A stretch of DNA of 44,460 nucleotides, from positions 1-44,460 of the forward strand of contig JAZNVH010000007.1 of assembly GCA_045592745.1 (NCBI GenBank), read 5' to 3'. This document shows positions 25,429 through 32,289 of the stretch, one piece after another (within the stretch, counting starts at the first letter, position 1; the number at the start of each line of letters is the position of its first letter). Both the position numbers and the translations under genes were made by a program. This DNA is from Aphodoplasma sp045592745. GTDB lineage: Bacteria > Bacillota > Clostridia > UBA1381 > UMGS1253. The notes beneath the pieces were generated by a model that worked only from the letters and a program-made list of their open reading frames with translations, was not told where the DNA came from and did not search any database.

Positions 25429-26502
25429 TCATAAATTAAGAGCTGTGTATAAATCTAAATAAAATTTTTCTTCTTCATCCCCACACAAATCCATATATAC
25501 ATCATAAAATGCCTTTTTTGTTTTTTTAAGTTCTTGCTTATATTGTGTGGTTGTATTTACATCATCTATAGAATTTTCATTCATTGGAAAGACTTCGTCT
25601 ATTTTCTCAATAACATCTGAGATTTTCTCGTCGATAAAGTCTCTGTTTCGTTCTATGGCGTCAATAACAGCCGAATTTTCTGCATATTGAAGAAAATAAT
25701 GGTTATTAGCGTTGACTAGTAATTTATCTGTTAGTTCTCTATCAATGATTTCAGCTTTTGGATTTTCCTTAATTATATCAAAAGTTTTATTAAGCCTATC
25801 CACCTCATCTTTTAGATGATTTTGGAAAACGGAAAATAGTTTCACATATTGCTCCCAAACGGAATAGGGATTTGATAATTCTTGGAATTCATTGCTTGTC
25901 AATAGTGGTAACTTTGTAATTAAACTTTCTAAATAATCAATGCATTTAATTTGATTATATTGCGTTGTTATATATAAATTAGATTTTAAATTTTCATATC
26001 CTTTCTCATCATCAGGAAAGTTATTTATATAAATATTAAGAAACCCATTTATTACAAATCTAATTTCTTCAAGAAATTGGGGTTTATCTTCTGTTTTTTG
26101 AAAAAGTTTATAAAAGCCATCACTATTTCTATTGTCGATTTTCAGTATTTTGCTCCATATTTTTTTGTTCTTCTTTCTTTCAAAAAACTCATAAATGAAC
26201 TCTGCCTGAAGTTTGGATAGGCTGAATAACGGAAGATTATAGTTTTGTGCCCTGAAAAATAGTTTGTCTTTACTAGATTTAACATTAAAAAGATTAATTA
26301 AGTCTGAAAAATGTTTATGTGCTTTTTTATAATAATTCTTAAAATCAAGCATTTGAATGTTTTCTTCATCAAAATTATTTTCATATTCTTCATACGTAAT
26401 ATCATACGCTTTGCCATTTCTTATATCAACTTCGTTTTCTTTCCAAAATAAAAATATAAGTTTATCCAATTTCATATTATCTTCGATAAGTTTTTCTATC
26501 AT
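25429..26502 (-). CDS. Unrecognised 357-residue protein of the element
   Basis: A soluble, helix-rich protein with many Lys/Glu/Asn/Phe residues, low-GC codon use, no signal peptide, no membrane segment and no motif I can name. Possible coiled-coil stretches lie in the middle (FSVFQNHLKDEVDRLNKTF) and at the C-terminus (YKQELKKTKKAFYDVY). The ribosome binding site GAGGAG precedes ATG 26502. It is a single-gene unit with its own terminator, between the serine recombinase and the replication operon. That isolation is typical of cargo such as phage-defence or toxin genes, but nothing in the sequence proves this. Confidence 0.7.
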   Translation of the reverse strand: MIEKLIEDNMKLDKLIFLFWKENEVDIRNGKAYDITYEEYENNFDEENIQMLDFKNYYKKAHKHFSDLINLFNVKSSKDKLFFRAQNYNLPLFSLSKLQAEFIYEFFERKKNKKIWSKILKIDNRNSDGFYKLFQKTEDKPQFLEEIRFVINGFLNIYINNFPDDEKGYENLKSNLYITTQYNQIKCIDYLESLITKLPLLTSNEFQELSNPYSVWEQYVKLFSVFQNHLKDEVDRLNKTFDIIKENPKAEIIDRELTDKLLVNANNHYFLQYAENSAVIDAIERNRDFIDEKISDVIEKIDEVFPMNENSIDDVNTTTQYKQELKKTKKAFYDVYMDLCGDEEEKFYLDLYTALNL

Positions 26503-26637
26503 AATATCTCCTCTGTGCCATGTGTCAGCAGCAAAATTCTTTATGCTATATATTAATATATAACATTATATCATATTCTTCAATAAATGTCACTATTTAT
26601 AAAGAATATAACACCCCGGCACATGACACATAGTTGA
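26503..26637. repeat. Gap with paired inverted repeats upstream of ORF357
   Basis: Outer arms ATGTGTCA (26520-26527) and TGACACAT (26624-26631), and inner arms ATTCTTTAT (26536-26544) and ATAAAGAAT (26599-26607), are nested but off-centre by 4 bases. TGTCA also occurs at 26588-26592. The AT-rich gap must also contain the ORF357 promoter. A recombinase or regulator site is possible. Confidence 0.35.
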
Positions 26638-27231
26638 TTAATTTATTAATTTATAAAATGTCGATTTACTTATCCCCAGTTCCTCCATGGCTTTACGAGC
26701 AGTAATCTTTTTATCTTTCCAATCAGATATAACATCATCCCAATTATCAGGCAAAATAAGTTTAGGTCTGCCAAGATGTTTCCCTTTTGCTTTTGCAGCA
26801 TCTATACCTTCTCTTTGTCTTTGTCTGATTGTTTGTCGTTCCTGTTCGGCAATAGTGCCTAATACTTCGATTAAAATATTATTTACCATTTCAAACACCC
26901 ATTCTTGTCCTTTGGGCAAATCCATCATTGTAGTTGGAAGGTCTATAACCTTTAATCTGATATTGTTATCCTTGAAGTATTGAAGTTCATTCTTTATATC
27001 TGCTTTATTTCTACTAAGACGGTCAAGAGATTTTACTATAAGAGTGTCACCGCCTCTGAGCATTGTTGTTTTTAATGCCTGATACCCTGTACGCTCTAAA
27101 TTTTTACCGCTCTCTTTATCGCAAATTATTTCCCTTTCATCCGCTCCAAGTTTTTTAAATGCTTCTATCTGCCTATCCAAGTTCTGTTCTTTACTTGAAA
27201 CCCTTGCATAGTAAAAAATTTTATTTTCCAT
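26638..27231 (-). CDS. Small serine recombinase, resolvase/invertase type
   Basis: A 197-residue serine recombinase. The catalytic Ser12 is in YYARVSSKEQNLDRQ, with conserved arginines in KSLDRLSRN; a dimerisation helix follows the catalytic domain (IAEQERQTIRQRQREG), and the C-terminal helix-turn-helix is Hin-like (ITARKAMEELGISKSTFYKL). It could resolve element dimers or invert a segment. ATG 27231 has GGAGG 5 bases upstream. Open frame further upstream runs through a large palindrome and is probably untranslated leader. Element resolution by a serine enzyme next to a tyrosine integrase suggests a multimer-resolution or nested-module history. Confidence 0.9.
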   Translation of the reverse strand: MENKIFYYARVSSKEQNLDRQIEAFKKLGADEREIICDKESGKNLERTGYQALKTTMLRGGDTLIVKSLDRLSRNKADIKNELQYFKDNNIRLKVIDLPTTMMDLPKGQEWVFEMVNNILIEVLGTIAEQERQTIRQRQREGIDAAKAKGKHLGRPKLILPDNWDDVISDWKDKKITARKAMEELGISKSTFYKLIN

Positions 27232-27247
27232 AAATACCTCCAATAAT

Positions 27248-27318
27248 AAAGTGTCCAAAAAGGTCGTTGAGTTTAAGGATATATCCAAAAACTCACACAG
27301 AACCTTAAAGGACACTTT
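27248..27318. repeat. 71-base nested palindrome upstream of the serine recombinase
   Basis: Outer arms AAAGTGTCC (27248-27256) and GGACACTTT (27310-27318), then AAGGT/ACCTT, then GAGTTT/AAACTC, centred on the perfect palindrome GGATATATCC (27277-27286). It ends 17 bases before the recombinase start codon. Resolvases often act on and repress through such sites, so it is a candidate recombination/operator site; a leader RNA hairpin is the alternative. Confidence 0.6.
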
Positions 27319-27373
27319 TTTCTTCATTTATCGCAGTTTTTAAAGAGTATATAAAGGTACACCTTTAAATATT

Positions 27374-27457
27374 CTAACGTCGTCGTTTTAAATATACCTC
27401 AATAGCCACATCGGCAATGAGGTCAATAGCAGTTATTATAAATCTAAAAATTTTCAC
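27374..27457 (-). CDS. Small 27-residue basic hydrophobic protein
   Basis: A short frame with a GTG start and a strong ribosome binding site (AGGAGG, 7 bases upstream): MKIFRFIITAIDLIA followed by DVAIEVYLKRRR and stop. It is a single amphipathic or membrane helix with a KRRR tail. It lies 20 bases after the DUF960 gene in the same direction, so it is probably cotranscribed. Similar tiny proteins occur in integrative elements, but the function is unknown and coding status rests on the ribosome binding site and composition. Confidence 0.45.
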   Translation of the reverse strand: MKIFRFIITAIDLIADVAIEVYLKRRR

Positions 27458-27477
27458 ATTTATTCCTCCTTTCTGTT

Positions 27478-27771
27478 TTAATAATCCTCTGCTAATAACA
27501 TAGTACAGTGTGTTTCATCATCAATTACAAAAACCTTGCCAACATAAAAAGAAGCATCTGTGTTTAATAGATACTCCTTATGATATTCAGGCTCTTCCTG
27601 AGTATGTTTAATTTTTTGCTTACCATCCTCTATTGTCAAATCAAATATCTGTAAATAGTCTTGGGGAAGAGTCAATTTATCAATACACTGCCACATAAGT
27701 ATTTGTGTTAGCGGATTAATATTTTCTAGCACTCCTTTCGTAATAAATCTCTTGTTGTTAAACCTCTTCAT
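27478..27771 (-). CDS. DUF960 family protein
   Basis: A 97-residue protein. NNKRFITKGVLENINPLTQI, then LWQCIDKL-like WQCIDKLTLPQDYLQIFDLT, KHTQEEPEYHKEYLL and the end KVFVIDDETHCTMLLAEDY form the pattern I know from DUF960, a family of small proteins common on Gram-positive plasmids and conjugative transposons. No function is established. The start is preceded by TAGGAGG. It diverges from the HTH gene at 27921 across a 149-base regulatory gap. Confidence 0.8.
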   Translation of the reverse strand: MKRFNNKRFITKGVLENINPLTQILMWQCIDKLTLPQDYLQIFDLTIEDGKQKIKHTQEEPEYHKEYLLNTDASFYVGKVFVIDDETHCTMLLAEDY

Positions 27772-27790
27772 AATAAAATATTCCTCCTAA

Positions 27791-27892
27791 GTTTATATTG
27801 GTTTATAACCAAAGGTATAATATATAAACATAAGTGGATTTGTTTGCAGGAAAGATATAAACTTTTACAAACCAACAAACACTAATATAAAC
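27791..27892. repeat. ATATAAAC repeats between divergent DUF960 and HTH genes
   Basis: ATATAAAC occurs at 27822-27829, 27855-27862 and 27885-27892, spaced 33 and 30 bases (about three helical turns), with the inverse GTTTATAT at 27791-27798 and a partial GTTTATA at 27801-27807. A TTGGTT/AACCAA dyad overlaps the last. The layout suggests binding sites for a regulator, perhaps the adjacent HTH protein, or iterons. Confidence 0.45.
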
Positions 27893-27920
27893 AAAAAATA
27901 TTTTAAAGGAGCGGATTTTA

Positions 27921-28106
27921 ATGTTTAAAAACATCCCTGAAAACATTCCTGAAATTATGAACTTTAACCAATGTAAAGACTTTTTAAAGGTCGGTAAAAA
28001 TACTTTACTTGACTTGCTGCATAGCGGTCAGATAGATGCCTTTAAAATCGGCAATCGTTGGAAGATAGCCAAAGAAGCGGTTATTGAATATCTGAAATAC
28101 TTATAA
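27921..28106 (+). CDS. Excisionase-like helix-turn-helix protein
   Basis: A 61-residue MerR-like HTH_17 protein: MNFNQCKDFLKVGKNTLLDL, then LHSGQIDAFKIGNRWKIAKE. This architecture occurs in recombination directionality factors and small regulators. It is the only plus-strand gene in the element. The start follows AAAGGAG. A terminator directly follows. It may act on the ATATAAAC sites upstream or serve as a second excisionase for the serine recombinase; both are inference. Confidence 0.8.
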   Translation: MFKNIPENIPEIMNFNQCKDFLKVGKNTLLDLLHSGQIDAFKIGNRWKIAKEAVIEYLKYL

Positions 28107-28148
28107 AAAAAGAATCTCTTGCCTTTTTGCGTGCAAGAGATTCTTTTT
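28105..28148. terminator. Bidirectional terminator after the HTH gene
   Basis: A 16-base stem AAAAAGAATCTCTTGC/GCAAGAGATTCTTTTT with a 10-base loop, flanked by A-run and T-run, between convergent genes. Can end transcripts from both sides. Confidence 0.9.
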
Positions 28149-28153
28149 ACCCT

Positions 28154-29494
28154 TTATGAATAATAGTGTTCGGATATTGTTATACTATCTTTCAAAATTC
28201 CATTTTCGTATATATGCATTACCGGAGAACTATTTTCCATCGTAAAGCCAATAACAAATGACTTATTTCCTTCGGTAGCTATAAAACGATTAGTGTCAAT
28301 TTCATATAGATTATATATTATATCATTATAATCCAAGTTTCCAACCTCCGAACCTTCGGGAGCAGAAAACATACTCAATGAATATTTTTTACTATCTTTA
28401 CCAATATATAGTCCTGACAATTCATATGTATCTATGCTTTCTGAACTACGGAGCATATCAGCATATTTATCTTTTTCAATGATAAAGAGTAATCTTTGAT
28501 ATAAACCTTCAGGTAAAGAATTATTTAAATCATATTCCCACATATCATCAGTAAATTTATCGGGATTATTTATTATCTGATATACAGGAGCATCATATAC
28601 AAACCCTTTATTATTTTTTATTTGTGTTGTAGTTCCTGTATCATAATACATTATACTATAAACATCTGACTTGGCAAACGGATTTAACTCTGTCGAACGA
28701 AGAACATAGCAATTTTCACCGGGAATAGCTGTTCCATAACTATATTCAACATTATATCCAATCCATAAAGAACCTTCCGCAGTATAGTCGTCATATGCTT
28801 TCTGTAAATCTCCTAATATTGAGCTTGAGTATTCGCTCTCTAATCTTTGAGTGATATAAAAATTATTGGTTGTATTATATCTTCTTGCTGATTCAAAATC
28901 TATATTTTTATATTCATTTGCAATTCTATTGTTATCACCATAACACGACGTAACATCTATAATTGCCTTGTTAATTTCACTCATAATTGCCGAATTTTCA
29001 TAGATGTGCGAATATACTCTCTCAGCTTCAAAAATATAGTCTGTTGCTTCTTCAACATTTGAAATACTTTTAACTTTATCTAAAACAATTTCTTTCCAAA
29101 CCGCAAAGATTTTCTCTTCGGGATAATCTCGCCAATCTTCATAGTCCTGATAAACATCATCTTCAATACAAGTATTCATCCACTCTGCAAACTTCGCTTT
29201 ATCAGGCAAGTTTGAATTTTGTGAATTACTTACTCCTGTTTGATTCCTTTGCTCCGTAACAGTGGTACTTTCATCAGAAGAATATACTAATCCCATAAGC
29301 ATTAAAATCATAGCAATTACAATTATTAAAAATTTTCTCATTTTAAATTTGGGAATCTTACAAGTTATATTGGGATTAATAAGCAATCCTGATAATATAA
29401 ACATAATTCCCGATTTTGCTGTGAGACAAAATAGTGCTATTACACCGAACAAAATAGTACTAACACTATAAATCCATTGTAACACTTTTTTCAT
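28154..29494 (-). CDS. Membrane protein with large extracellular domain, unknown
   Basis: About 446 residues. Two or three membrane segments lie in the first 75 residues (VSTILFGVIALFCLTA, GIMFILSGLLI, FLIIVIAMILMLMGLVY). A Ser/Thr/Asn-rich linker and an extracellular domain of about 350 residues with beta-rich C-terminal half follow. I do not recognise the domain. The start has AAGGAGTGATAACAG upstream. It lies 6 bases after the lipoprotein gene, so the two are one operon of surface proteins. As cargo they could alter surface recognition, phage adsorption or mating. Confidence 0.75.
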   Translation of the reverse strand: MKKVLQWIYSVSTILFGVIALFCLTAKSGIMFILSGLLINPNITCKIPKFKMRKFLIIVIAMILMLMGLVYSSDESTTVTEQRNQTGVSNSQNSNLPDKAKFAEWMNTCIEDDVYQDYEDWRDYPEEKIFAVWKEIVLDKVKSISNVEEATDYIFEAERVYSHIYENSAIMSEINKAIIDVTSCYGDNNRIANEYKNIDFESARRYNTTNNFYITQRLESEYSSSILGDLQKAYDDYTAEGSLWIGYNVEYSYGTAIPGENCYVLRSTELNPFAKSDVYSIMYYDTGTTTQIKNNKGFVYDAPVYQIINNPDKFTDDMWEYDLNNSLPEGLYQRLLFIIEKDKYADMLRSSESIDTYELSGLYIGKDSKKYSLSMFSAPEGSEVGNLDYNDIIYNLYEIDTNRFIATEGNKSFVIGFTMENSSPVMHIYENGILKDSITISEHYYS

Positions 29495-29500
29495 CTGTTA

Positions 29501-29977
29501 TCACTCCTTGTTGGCGTATTTACTTATGATATTTTTGTCAATTTTTGTTAATACCTCAGATTTCTTTTCCTCACTAACATTTTCCAATAATTCATTTATT
29601 GATTGCATAATCGTTCTTGCTGGAATTTCTTCATCAGTATCTTCAATTCCGTCAGCTATTTTTTTTGCATAATTTCCATCATTATAAGCTTTCAACATTT
29701 CATCTATTGCTTCATCATATTTTTCTTGTTTTTCATAATACAATTTCATTAAAATAGCTTTGTTAAAACCTTTAACAGAAGAATAGTCAGTTATTTTATA
29801 AACTTCATCAATTCGCACTTTAGCATCATCATAGTCACCGTTTTCAATCATTTCTACAACATCAAAATATTCATATTGTTTGTTCGATTGGGTGTCTGTA
29901 TTATTTGCACCACAGCCTGCTAATAAAATGATGCTTAGAACACATAAAATACCGATAAAACTTCTTTTCAACTTCAT
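29501..29977 (-). CDS. Lipoprotein with TPR-like helices
   Basis: A 158-residue protein with a clear lipoprotein signal: MKLKRSFIGILCVLSIILLAGC, with the lipobox LAGC (Cys22). After a short Asn/Thr/Gln linker, helices such as YFDVVEMIENGDYDDAKVRI and MKLYYEKQEKYDEAIDEML have the spacing of tetratricopeptide repeats, which bind proteins. It lies upstream of, and is cotranscribed with, the membrane protein at 28154-29494, a probable partner. Confidence 0.8.
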   Translation of the reverse strand: MKLKRSFIGILCVLSIILLAGCGANNTDTQSNKQYEYFDVVEMIENGDYDDAKVRIDEVYKITDYSSVKGFNKAILMKLYYEKQEKYDEAIDEMLKAYNDGNYAKKIADGIEDTDEEIPARTIMQSINELLENVSEEKKSEVLTKIDKNIISKYANKE

Positions 29978-30000
29978 AATTTTTTACCTCTTTCTTTTTA

Positions 30001-30249
30001 TTATTTAGAAACCTCGCTTAAAATTTGCCTTATTCGTCTATCTGAATAACCAAACATTTTGGATAATTCACGAATATTCTTGCCGTTATAATTTTGCTTG
30101 ATATAGTTATATATGAAATCTTTTTTATATAACTTCTGCGGAAACAAAATTTGTTGCCCTTTGAATAATTTATGTATTTTAACAGCGGTTTCCGTCCCTG
30201 CTTCAACGGCAATTTCCTCATAAATATCTGCAAAATCTTTTGCTTCCAT
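30001..30249 (-). CDS. Mor-like transcription regulator
   Basis: An 82-residue protein with an N-terminal helix (DFADIYEEIAVEAGTETAV) and a C-terminal helix-turn-helix (NGKNIRELSKMFGYSDRRIR). The layout resembles Mor/Mga-type activators such as phage Mu Mor, often found in Gram-positive elements. ATG 30249 is chosen because GGGAGGTG lies 8 bases upstream. It is the first gene inside the lysS end and precedes the lipoprotein pair by 23 bases, so it may control them or the element's mobility. The family match is from memory. Confidence 0.65.
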   Translation of the reverse strand: MEAKDFADIYEEIAVEAGTETAVKIHKLFKGQQILFPQKLYKKDFIYNYIKQNYNGKNIRELSKMFGYSDRRIRQILSEVSK

Positions 30250-30363
30250 TTTATTTTCACCTCCCAATTATACTCATACTTTTAATTTTAGACTTTTTCC
30301 TTTGAAATTACCATTCGTAACTTTCATTGAAATTTGCAATATATATTTCCTAAACTAAAAGCA

Positions 30364-30390
30364 GGACAACTACCAATGTGATAGTTGTCC
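30364..30390. repeat. Hairpin near the lysS end of the element
   Basis: Arms GGACAACTA (30364-30372) and TAGTTGTCC (30382-30390) with a 9-base loop. It lies between the Mor-like gene and the lysS terminator. No long T-run follows, so terminator status is uncertain. Confidence 0.5.
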
Positions 30391-30408
30391 CAAATGCACA
30401 AATAAAAC

Positions 30409-30442
30409 AATCCCCAAAGTGTTGAGTTTCACTTTGGGGATT
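30409..30442. terminator. Terminator after lysS, inside the element
   Basis: A 13-base stem AATCCCCAAAGTG/CACTTTGGGGATT with an 8-base loop, with TGTTTTATTT on the minus strand after it. It would end the lysS transcript about 100 bases into the element and thereby cut tmk off from the lysS promoter. Confidence 0.8.
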
Positions 30443-30476
30443 AATTCTTGCATAATTCTTTGCATAAGTTATTAAA

Positions 30477-30498
30477 TTTTGGGCGTAAATTGGGCGTA
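30477..30498. repeat. Integrase arm-type direct repeat, lysS side
   Basis: An exact 22-base copy, in the same orientation, of 19206-19227, with two GGGCGTA units. It lies about 57 bases inside the lysS attachment core. Confidence 0.6.
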
Positions 30499-30541
30499 AA
30501 TTTTACTATCTAACACCCTAAACCCCGCATAAACACTGGGT

Positions 30542-32089
30542 TTATTTATCCAACGGCTTCATTGTGGGGAACAACAATACGTCACGGATTGCGATAGAGT
30601 TTGTAAGAAGCATACACATACGGTCAATACCGAAGCCGATACCACCCGTTGGAGGCATACCGATTTCGAGCGCATTGAGGAAATCTTCATCTGTTGTGTT
30701 AGCTTCATCGTCACCCTGCGCGAGAAGTTCTTCCTGTGCTTTAAAACGTTCTCTCTGGTCAATAGGATCGTTTAGCTCTGAGTATGCATTTGCCATTTCC
30801 CAACCATTCATAAAGAACTCAAAGCGCTCTGTATATTCAGGATTTTCAGGCTTTTTCTTTGTGAGCGGCGAAATTTCGATAGGATGATCCATAACGAAAG
30901 TGGGCTGAAGAAGGTGCTCTTCTGCAAACTCTTCAAAGAAGAGGGCGAGTATATCACCTTTTTTATGTCTGTCTTCAAATTCTACGCCTTTATCCTTAGC
31001 AATAGCCTTTGCCTCTTCGGTAGTTTTTATCTGGTCAAAATCGACACCTGCATATTTCTTTACAGCATCTACCATAGTTATTCTTTCGAACGGTTTTCCA
31101 AGATCCATCTCTATTCCGTTATATATAATTGTTGTTGTACCGAGAACCTCTTTGGCAACATGACGGAAAAGGTTTTCTGTAAGATCCATCATACCGTGAT
31201 AGTCAGTGTATGCCTGATAAAGCTCCATAAGTGTGAATTCGGGGTTGTGTCTTGTATCAAGGCCTTCATTTCTGAAAACTCTTCCGATTTCATAAACTCT
31301 TTCAAGACCGCCTACGATAAGACGCTTTAAGTAAAGTTCAAGAGAAATACGAAGCTTGAAATCTTCATCAAGAGCGTTAAAGTGTGTTTCAAAAGGACGT
31401 GCAGCAGCACCGCCCGCATTTGAAACGAGCATAGGAGTTTCAACTTCCATAAAATCAAGTGTATCAAGATACTTTCTTATTGCCGTAATAATTTTTGAAC
31501 GCTTTATAAATGTATCTTTAACCTCGGGATTCATTATAAGGTCAACGTATCTTTGTCTGTAGCGAAGGTCTGTGTTTGTCATACCGTGGAATTTTTCAGG
31601 TAAAATCTGAAGAGATTTTGATAAAAGAGTAATTTTATCAACGCGAACGGAAATTTCGCCTGTCTGAGTTGTAAACACTTCGCCCTCAGCACCAATGATA
31701 TCACCAATATCAAGCTTTTTGAAACGGTTATATTCTTCTTCTCCGAGCACGTCTTTTTTTACAAACAACTGGAGCTGACCGTCAATGTCTGCAATATGAA
31801 CAAAACCAACCTTGCCCATACCTCTTTTTGACATAATACGACCTGCAACGGACACTTTCTGTCCGTCAAGAGCAGAGATTTTAGCTTCTATTGTTTCTGT
31901 TTCTTCGCTGCCGCGTTTGGAAATTTCGCGCATTTCGGTTGTGTAGTCATCCTTTATTGCGGATGATTTATGTGTGCGCTCATATTTTGTAATTACAAAC
32001 GGGTCTTGTCCTGCGTTTTGAAGCTCTAAAAGCTTGTCGCGTCTTATCTGCAAAAGCTCCGATAATTGCTGTATATCATTTTCAGCCAT
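30542..32089 (-). CDS. lysS: Lysyl-tRNA synthetase, class II
   Basis: Charges tRNA-Lys. The N-terminal OB-fold anticodon domain (KVSVAGRIMSKRGMGKVGFV) is followed by class II motifs 1-3: motif 2 around EIGRVFRNEGLDTRHNPEFT and motif 3 GGIGFGIDRMCMLLTNS. About 515 residues from ATG 32089, which has GGGAGG upstream; longer open frame crosses the promoter. The last codons are the attachment site of the mobile element: the ending KPLDK is encoded by element DNA and is identical in sequence to the displaced native end near tmk. It diverges from mnmG. Confidence 0.97.
   Translation of the reverse strand: MAENDIQQLSELLQIRRDKLLELQNAGQDPFVITKYERTHKSSAIKDDYTTEMREISKRGSEETETIEAKISALDGQKVSVAGRIMSKRGMGKVGFVHIADIDGQLQLFVKKDVLGEEEYNRFKKLDIGDIIGAEGEVFTTQTGEISVRVDKITLLSKSLQILPEKFHGMTNTDLRYRQRYVDLIMNPEVKDTFIKRSKIITAIRKYLDTLDFMEVETPMLVSNAGGAAARPFETHFNALDEDFKLRISLELYLKRLIVGGLERVYEIGRVFRNEGLDTRHNPEFTLMELYQAYTDYHGMMDLTENLFRHVAKEVLGTTTIIYNGIEMDLGKPFERITMVDAVKKYAGVDFDQIKTTEEAKAIAKDKGVEFEDRHKKGDILALFFEEFAEEHLLQPTFVMDHPIEISPLTKKKPENPEYTERFEFFMNGWEMANAYSELNDPIDQRERFKAQEELLAQGDDEANTTDEDFLNALEIGMPPTGGIGFGIDRMCMLLTNSIAIRDVLLFPTMKPLDK
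30555..30570. other. Attachment site, lysS side
   Basis: GGCTTCATTGT followed by GGGGA, inside the final codons of lysS. The single mismatch with the other site and the differing wobble bases beyond the core place the strand exchange within the shared 11 bases. Confidence 0.75.
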
Positions 32090-32128
32090 AATTAATTTCC
32101 TCCCATAATACATAAATACTATTATCAT

Positions 32129-32157
32129 ATTATACACCAAAATATTACCCAATACAA
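32129..32157 (-). promoter_or_regulatory. Promoter of lysS
   Basis: On the minus strand: -35 TTGTAT (32152-32157), a 17-base spacer, -10 TATAAT (32129-32134). The start would be about 35 bases before the chosen ATG. Confidence 0.65.
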
Positions 32158-32220
32158 TATTTTTTTGACAAAAACTCCTTTTTATGCTTAAAAATTGTAA
32201 TATACGCGCCTTTTACGCTC

Positions 32221-32249
32221 TTGAAAGTATACAGATTGTGTGGTATTAT
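32221..32249 (+). promoter_or_regulatory. Promoter of mnmG
   Basis: -35 TTGAAA (32221-32226), a 17-base spacer, -10 TATTAT (32244-32249). Transcription would start near 32256, after any upstream in-frame start, which supports ATG 32290 as the mnmG start. Confidence 0.65.
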
Positions 32250-32289
32250 TATGATAATATTAAAGGAAAGGCAGAGAAACCTTAAAAGT

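Larger units (their letters stand above)
19076..30565. mobile_element. Integrated element of about 11.5 kb in the 3' end of lysS
   Basis: It is bounded by the same 11-base core (GGCTTCATTGT) in direct orientation at both ends; the core lies in lysS codons at each side. It holds tyrosine integrase, excisionase, D5-like helicase, serine recombinase, small DNA-binding proteins, a KAP NTPase and unassigned genes, and looks more AT-rich than its surroundings. There is no relaxase, type IV secretion, capsid, portal or terminase gene. It could be a phage satellite, a decayed or trans-mobilised integrative element, or a distinct class. Confidence 0.85.

Noticed and set aside
27232..27327. N-terminal extension of the serine recombinase starting at 27327
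   Set aside because: The extra 32 residues do not resemble resolvases, come from the palindrome, and the start at 27231 has a GGAGG at ideal spacing and the conserved YARVS distance from the N-terminus.
32221..32289. Longer mnmG with 23 additional N-terminal residues
   Set aside because: The extension overlaps the predicted promoter, and known MnmG proteins begin close to the Y-D-V-I-V-I-G-G-G motif.
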